Assembly (NCBI GenBank): GCA_036160575.1
Contig: JAYYDT010000103.1
Coordinates: 19,016 to 83,015, forward strand
Direction: 5' to 3'
Length of the DNA stretch: 64,000 nt
Origin: TMED26 sp002694075
GTDB lineage: Bacteria > Pseudomonadota > Alphaproteobacteria > Thalassobaculales > Thalassobaculaceae
In this document: positions 59,865 through 64,000 of the stretch, in pieces
Layout of the letters: each line of letters starts with the position of its first letter
Numbering within the stretch: the stretch's first letter is position 1
Program-made: the position numbers and the translations under genes
Notes under the pieces: generated by a model
The model's input: only the letters and a program-made list of their open reading frames with translations
The model's database searches: none
What the model was told of the DNA's origin: nothing

Positions 59865-59984
59865 GGAACAGTCCTTCCCTTCGCGCCGCTTCGGCGCTCA
59901 AATGTTGTTGACCCGGCGTTGACGGCGCGTGACCGTGGGTGCCTCGCCGTGGGTTTTGTGATGCCGCGCACTGTAGGATATCCG

Positions 59985-61001
59985 ATGACCGACACCAACC
60001 TCCAAGTTATTTTGACCGGCCGGCCGGCGCCGGCCGTGACCGCCGATTTATTCGCCTTGCAAGAGGCGCCGATGCCGGTGCCGGGGCCGGGTCAATGCCT
60101 GATCAAAACGCTCTATCTGTCCCTTGAGCCGGCGATGCGCGGATGGATCGCCGAACAGGCCAATTATCAGGAGCCGGTGCCGCTTGGCGCGGTCATGACC
60201 GGGTTCACGGTGGGTGAGGTGATCGCGTCCGACCATCCGGACTACGCGGTCGGCGATCTGGTCATGGGGCGGCAGGGCTGGCAGAGCTTCGCGGTCTCCG
60301 ACGGGGCGGATATCGTGCGCAAACTGGACCCGGATTTGGCGCCGGTGGAAACCGCGCTCGGACCTCTGGGGATCAACGGGGTGACCGCCTATGTCGGCTT
60401 GGTTGAGATCTGCGCGCCCAAGGCCGGTGAAACGGTGGTGGTGACCACCGGCGCCGGCGCCGTCGGCTCGGTGGTTGGGCAATTGGCCAAGGCGCTGGGC
60501 TGTCGAACGGTCGCGCTCACCGGCAGTGACGATAAGGTGGCCGCTTGCCTGGAGGTGTTCGGCTACGACGCGGCTATCAATTACAAAACTGTCGATGACC
60601 TGCCGGCGGCCCTGGCGGCGGCGACCCCGGAAGGGGTCGATTGCTTTTTCGACAACGTTGGCGGCGCGCAGTTCGACGCCATTGTCGACCGCCTTAATGT
60701 CGGTGGCCGGGTGGCTATTTGCGGCACCATCGCGATGCCCTCCTTTCCCCTGCCGACGGGGCCGCGGGTCAATCGTCAATTGCTGATCAAGCGGGCGCGG
60801 ATGGAAGGGTTTTTGGTGCTCGATCACTTGGACCGTTTCGACGAATTGGCCGATAAGCTGGCCGAATTCTATCGCGCCGGACAGATCGACTACCGCGTCG
60901 ACCTGGCCGATGGCCTGGCGGCGGCGCCGGCGGCCCTGGTCCGCCTGCTGGCCGGCGAGAATACCGGCAAAGCCCTGGTGCGGGTGGGTGCGCCGGCATG
61001 A
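59985..61001 (+). CDS. NADP-dependent MDR oxidoreductase, CurA/leukotriene-B4-dehydrogenase type
   Basis: A 338-residue medium-chain reductase without zinc ligands. YLSLEPAMRGWI, GINGVTAYVGLVEICAPKAGETVVVTTGAGAVGSVVGQLAKALG and FDNVGGAQFDAIVDRL match the YncB/CurA group, which reduce alpha,beta-unsaturated ketones. It is divergent from the FAH genes and overlaps the next gene by four bases (ATGA). It may therefore be an accessory step of the same pathway. Confidence 0.92.
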   Translation: MTDTNLQVILTGRPAPAVTADLFALQEAPMPVPGPGQCLIKTLYLSLEPAMRGWIAEQANYQEPVPLGAVMTGFTVGEVIASDHPDYAVGDLVMGRQGWQSFAVSDGADIVRKLDPDLAPVETALGPLGINGVTAYVGLVEICAPKAGETVVVTTGAGAVGSVVGQLAKALGCRTVALTGSDDKVAACLEVFGYDAAINYKTVDDLPAALAAATPEGVDCFFDNVGGAQFDAIVDRLNVGGRVAICGTIAMPSFPLPTGPRVNRQLLIKRARMEGFLVLDHLDRFDELADKLAEFYRAGQIDYRVDLADGLAAAPAALVRLLAGENTGKALVRVGAPA

Positions 61002-61915
61002 ACGGCGCCGCCGCTGGCATGATCGCGGTCGATTGGGGGACCAGCAGCCTGCGCGCCTATCACTTGGATGGCGCCGGCCGAGTCCACGACCGGCGAGCGG
61101 TGGCGGCCGGGATCCTGACCGTCAAGGAGGGCGATTTCGCCGGCGCGCTGGCCGCCGTGATCGGCGATTGGTTGGCCGACGAGACCGATTTACCGGTCTA
61201 TCTGTCGGGCATGATCGGCAGCCGTCAGGGCTGGGTCGAGGCGCCTTATGTCCCCTGTCCGGCGGATTTGTCCCGGCTGGTCGCCGGGCTGACCCCGGTC
61301 GATGTCGACGGCGCCGGGCGGCGCGGCTGGATCGCCCCCGGTTTGACCGCCCGCAACCAGTTTGGCGAGCCCGATGTGATGCGCGGCGAAGAGGTGCAGC
61401 TGCTGGGCCTGGCCGTCGACCCCGCCGCGGCGGCGGCGCTGACGGTGTGCCTACCGGGTAGCCATAGCAAATGGGCGCGGATTCGCGGACAAACGGTTGA
61501 CGGCTTTCGCACCTTCATGACCGGCGAGGTCTTCGCCGCCTTGCGCGATCACACCATTCTCGGCCGTACGATGCGAGCCGACGGGGCGATGACGGCGGCG
61601 TTCGAGGACGGCGTCGCCGCCGCCAAGGACGATGCGGATTGGCTGCACCGCCTGTTCACCCTGCGCGCCCGGGGGTTGTTCGACGAGTTGTCGGAAGACG
61701 ATGGCGCGGCCTTTCTTTCCGGTTTGTTGATCGGCTATGAACTGGCGGCGGTCAAGGTCGCGCCCGGTGACAGTGTGACCGTGGTTGGCGGCGATGATTT
61801 GGTCGCGCTTTATGGCCGGGCGTTGGCCGTGCGCGGGGCCGAAGTGCGGCCGGGCGACCCGCTGGCCGCCGCCCGTGGTTTATACGTCCTGGCGCGGGAG
61901 CACGGTGATGGCTAA
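60998..61915 (+). CDS. dgoK: 2-dehydro-3-deoxygalactonokinase
   Basis: A 305-residue DgoK that phosphorylates 2-keto-3-deoxygalactonate. MIAVDWGTSSLRAYHLDG (phosphate 1 loop), LSGMIGSRQGWVEAPYVPCPA, MRGEEVQLLG, CLPGSHSKWARI and FLSGLLIGYEL are family motifs. It starts inside an ATGA overlap with the MDR gene. It overlaps the aldolase gene by eight bases, giving tight coupling of the two steps. Confidence 0.94.
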   Translation: MNGAAAGMIAVDWGTSSLRAYHLDGAGRVHDRRAVAAGILTVKEGDFAGALAAVIGDWLADETDLPVYLSGMIGSRQGWVEAPYVPCPADLSRLVAGLTPVDVDGAGRRGWIAPGLTARNQFGEPDVMRGEEVQLLGLAVDPAAAAALTVCLPGSHSKWARIRGQTVDGFRTFMTGEVFAALRDHTILGRTMRADGAMTAAFEDGVAAAKDDADWLHRLFTLRARGLFDELSEDDGAAFLSGLLIGYELAAVKVAPGDSVTVVGGDDLVALYGRALAVRGAEVRPGDPLAAARGLYVLAREHGDG

Positions 61916-62555
61916 GGACACCGACGAAAGGTTTGTGGATTGGTTGGCCCCCTTTGGCTTGGTGGCGATTTTACGCGGCGTTACGCCAGCGGAGGTCGAG
62001 GGCATTGGCGCGGCCCTGATCGGTGCCAGGTTTCGGGTCATTGAGGTGCCGCTCAATTCCCCCGACCCGTTGGACAGCATCGCGCGTCTGGCCGACCGCT
62101 TCACGGGCCAGGCCCTGATCGGCGCCGGCACGGTGATCGATCCGGCCGATGTGGCGGCGGTGGCGGCCGCCGGCGGGCGCCTGGTGGTGGCTCCCAACTG
62201 CGACCGCCAGGTGATCGTGGCGGCCAAGGGCGCCGGCCTGTTCGCGGTGCCGGGCGTGGCCACGCCGAGCGAGGCGTTCGCCGGGTTGGCGGCAGGCGCC
62301 GACGCCCTCAAACTGTTTCCCGCCGAAGGCTTGCCGCCGGCGGTGGTCAAGGCGCTTGGCGCGGTCTTGCCGAAAGGCACGGCGATGCTGCCGGTAGGCG
62401 GTATCACGCCGGACAAAATGGCCGCCTATCGGGCCGCCGGCGCGGCCGGTTTCGGCCTCGGTTCGGCCTTGTACAAACCAGGTGACACCGCCGCCGACGT
62501 GGCCGCCAAAGCGGCCGCTTTCGCCGCCGCCTGGCGGGGGGAGGAGCCTTCATGA
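61908..62555 (+). CDS. dgoA: 2-dehydro-3-deoxy-6-phosphogalactonate aldolase
   Basis: A 215-residue class I aldolase of the KDPG/KDPGal type that splits the product of DgoK into pyruvate and glyceraldehyde-3-phosphate. FGLVAILRGV, RVIEVPLNSPDPL (catalytic Glu), IGAGTVIDPADV, VAPNCDRQVI and ALKLFPAEGLPPAVV (Schiff-base Lys) are seen. Pairing with dgoK favours the galactonate enzyme over Entner-Doudoroff KDPG aldolase. Its stop overlaps the aminotransferase start. Confidence 0.93.
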   Translation: MAKDTDERFVDWLAPFGLVAILRGVTPAEVEGIGAALIGARFRVIEVPLNSPDPLDSIARLADRFTGQALIGAGTVIDPADVAAVAAAGGRLVVAPNCDRQVIVAAKGAGLFAVPGVATPSEAFAGLAAGADALKLFPAEGLPPAVVKALGAVLPKGTAMLPVGGITPDKMAAYRAAGAAGFGLGSALYKPGDTAADVAAKAAAFAAAWRGEEPS

Positions 62556-63688
62556 CCACGTCCTTTCGCCCCTTCGCTTTGGAGGAATTGCTGTCCCGCC
62601 ACGAGCAAGGCGTCGATTTTCATTTCGCCGAAAGCGGCGTCGACCCGCTGGGGTTGGCGACGCTGTTGGATTGGGCCGGGCCGGACAGCCGCGCGGAATT
62701 GGAGCGGGTCGCCCTCAACTATCCCGAGGTTAATGGCACGCGCCGTTTGCGCGAGTTGATCGCCGCCCGCTATCCCGGCGCCGGGCCGGAGAATGTGCTG
62801 GTCACGGTCGGCGCGGCGGAGGCCAATTACATCCTCGCCCAAACCTTGATCGGCGCCGGCGACGTGATCGCCTCGGTGCGGCCGACCTATTTGCAGATTT
62901 GGGGTTTGGCCCTCAACAACGGGGCCGAGGTGCGGGCCATCGACTTGGACGAGGCCCGCGGCTGGGCCGTCGACCGGGACAGTCTGGCGCGGGCGGTCAC
63001 CGCGCCGGTCAAAATGGTGGCGGTGGTCAATCCCAACAATCCGACCGGCGCGATCCTTTCGGATGACGACCGGGCGGCGCTTGTCGCGGTCGCCGAAAGC
63101 GCCGGCGCCTGGCTGCTCGCTGACGAGGTTTACGCCGGCGCCGAACGCGCCAACGGCGCCGCCGAAACGCCAACGTTTTGGGGCAGCACCGAAAAGGTGA
63201 TCGCGGTCGGCTCGCTGTCCAAAGCTTATGGCCTGCCAGGGCTGCGCACGGGCTGGGTGGTCGGGCCGGTGGCGTTGATCGATGAACTTTGGCGACGCCA
63301 TGAATATGTCGCGGTGAGCGGCACCATGCTGGGCCAACGCCTGGCCGAATGGGCGCTGTCGCCGGAGGTGCGCCCGAAAATCATCGCCCGTACCCGCGGC
63401 CTGATCCGCGACGGTTTCGCGGTGGTCGCCGATTTCGTCGCGCGCCATGACAATCACCTGTCGGTGGTGCCGCCGGCGGCCTCGGCGATGTGTTTCATTC
63501 GCACCCGGGGGGCGCTTTCCTCGGCCGATTTGTCGGACCGGCTGCGCCGTGAACAAAGCGTGCTGATCCCGCCGGGCGAGGTGTTCGCCAGCCCGGGACA
63601 TTTGCGTTTTAGCTCGGCTTTGCCGCCCGACTACCTGAAGGCCGGCTTGGACCGTTTTGGCGAGGTATTGGACGGTCTCGGCGACTAG
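62552..63688 (+). CDS. Class I/II PLP-dependent aminotransferase
   Basis: A 378-residue fold-type I aminotransferase. NYPEVNGTRRLRELIAARY, VTVGAAEANYILAQTLI, VNPNNPTGAILSDDD and LADEVYAGAE are present. The PLP lysine is in GSLSKAYGLPGLRTGWVVG, and the C-terminus has LRFSSALP. The short N-terminus resembles the capreomycidine-synthase/MalY-like group. It overlaps dgoA by four bases (ATGA), yet an amino-acid step in this operon is not obvious. Its stop shares CTAG with the convergent gene. Confidence 0.9.
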   Translation: MTTSFRPFALEELLSRHEQGVDFHFAESGVDPLGLATLLDWAGPDSRAELERVALNYPEVNGTRRLRELIAARYPGAGPENVLVTVGAAEANYILAQTLIGAGDVIASVRPTYLQIWGLALNNGAEVRAIDLDEARGWAVDRDSLARAVTAPVKMVAVVNPNNPTGAILSDDDRAALVAVAESAGAWLLADEVYAGAERANGAAETPTFWGSTEKVIAVGSLSKAYGLPGLRTGWVVGPVALIDELWRRHEYVAVSGTMLGQRLAEWALSPEVRPKIIARTRGLIRDGFAVVADFVARHDNHLSVVPPAASAMCFIRTRGALSSADLSDRLRREQSVLIPPGEVFASPGHLRFSSALPPDYLKAGLDRFGEVLDGLGD

Positions 63689-64000
63689 CCGCGGCCGAAG
63701 ACCATTGGCGACAAGGTTTCGGCGTCGCGGCCGGCATGGTCCAGGCTGCTGACCCGCTCGATGGAGCGGGCCTGGGCCGCTTCCAGTTGATCGAGTTCAT
63801 GGTCCAGGTCGATGGTCGTACAGCGCCCCTCGGCGACGACTTGGCGGCCATCGACGAACACCTCGCGCACGGCCCGGTCGCCGGCGACATAGATCAAGCT
63901 GCGCAAAGGTTCGCGCAAGGGCCGCATGGCCGGGTCGCGGATGTCGACCAACACCAAATCGGCCTTGGCGCCGACCGCCAGCTTGCCAATATCGTCGCGG
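63685..64000 (-). CDS. Amidohydrolase family protein (partial, C-terminal end)
   Basis: The last 104 codons of a gene entering from the right edge. IGKLAVGAKADLVLVDIRDP and YVAGDRAVREVFVDGRQVVAEGR form the typical closing beta-sandwich of AtzA/GuaD/SsnA-like metal-dependent deaminases and chlorohydrolases. The metal-binding TIM-barrel lies outside the window, so the substrate cannot be given. A likely in-frame start does not occur inside the window. Confidence 0.85.
   Translation of the reverse strand, partial: RDDIGKLAVGAKADLVLVDIRDPAMRPLREPLRSLIYVAGDRAVREVFVDGRQVVAEGRCTTIDLDHELDQLEAAQARSIERVSSLDHAGRDAETLSPMVFGRG

Noticed and set aside
59199..59984. Long in-frame open extension upstream of the CurA-type oxidoreductase
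   Set aside because: It lies antisense to the short FAH gene; family alignment places the start at the ATG at 59985.
1..64000. Mobile elements, CRISPR arrays, rRNA or tRNA genes
   Set aside because: No transposase, integrase, long terminal repeats, spaced short repeats or tRNA cloverleaf was seen in the gaps I read.

Overview
The window reads as one contiguous piece of an alphaproteobacterial chromosome, most like Rhodospirillales. Reasons: high GC; a circularly permuted two-piece tmRNA whose tag ends in ARLAA; an alphaproteobacterial-type SspB; a LsrB/VtlR-type LysR regulator beside trxB; a DUF1127 small protein; and an aa3 oxidase cluster in the order coxB-coxA-ctaB-coxF-ctaG-coxC-SURF1. 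The genus is not resolved. I saw no insertion sequence, prophage, CRISPR array, rRNA or tRNA. Most of the window is core genome, and the last 12 kb is an accessory catabolic region.

Layout. 1-632: 5' part of an ABC-transporter ATPase gene. 633-2867: trxB, a LsrB/VtlR-like regulator and, downstream, an unannotated multi-hairpin RNA that looks like an AbcR-type sRNA. 2953-8963: an ELM1-like protein, an Lrp regulator, a crotonase, an EEP hydrolase, an alpha/beta hydrolase, class I fumarase and SspB. 9003-9327: split tmRNA (ssrA), transcribed toward sspB. 9460-13432: thyA, a TPR/glycosyltransferase-like gene and folA in one overlapping operon, with mrp convergent. 13567-15785: hflK, hflC and a DUF2065 gene. 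15809-23148: ABC1 kinase, glnS, a PEBP protein, an SPFH/NfeD pair, a quinone oxidoreductase and a DMT transporter. 23214-25498: aroQ, accB and accC. 25563-27737: groESL with a CIRCE operator, a sigma-32-like promoter and a terminator. 27733-32749: HAD phosphatase, TerB-like protein, AEC transporter, amidase and tldD. 32994-39014: cytochrome oxidase structural and assembly genes. 39025-44557: GST, mlaC, mlaA, a BASS-type transporter, a thioesterase and a ClC channel. 44678-47999: uvrD and prmA. 48010-48396: DUF1127 protein. 48641-53637: aminopeptidase P, an uncharacterised radical SAM protein, anmK and a DUF169 protein. 53654-64000: sugar-acid and ring-oxygenase catabolism (KDG kinase, two SDRs, Rieske oxygenase, two FAH-family enzymes, KDGal kinase, KDPGal aldolase, aminotransferase, partial amidohydrolase).

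How it fits together. The best candidate for a little-described system is regulatory. A near-perfect 17-bp palindrome lies just upstream of the candidate sRNA (925-941), and a 15/17 match in the same orientation lies 108 bp upstream of the DUF1127 gene (48504-48520). Both transcription units end in a matching UUCG-tetraloop terminator. In other Alphaproteobacteria the LsrB/VtlR regulator is known to control AbcR sRNAs and small DUF1127 genes, so this looks like that regulon laid out in a lineage where I know of no description of it. A second coupling is ssrA lying directly upstream of sspB, which puts the tmRNA tag and its protease adaptor side by side.
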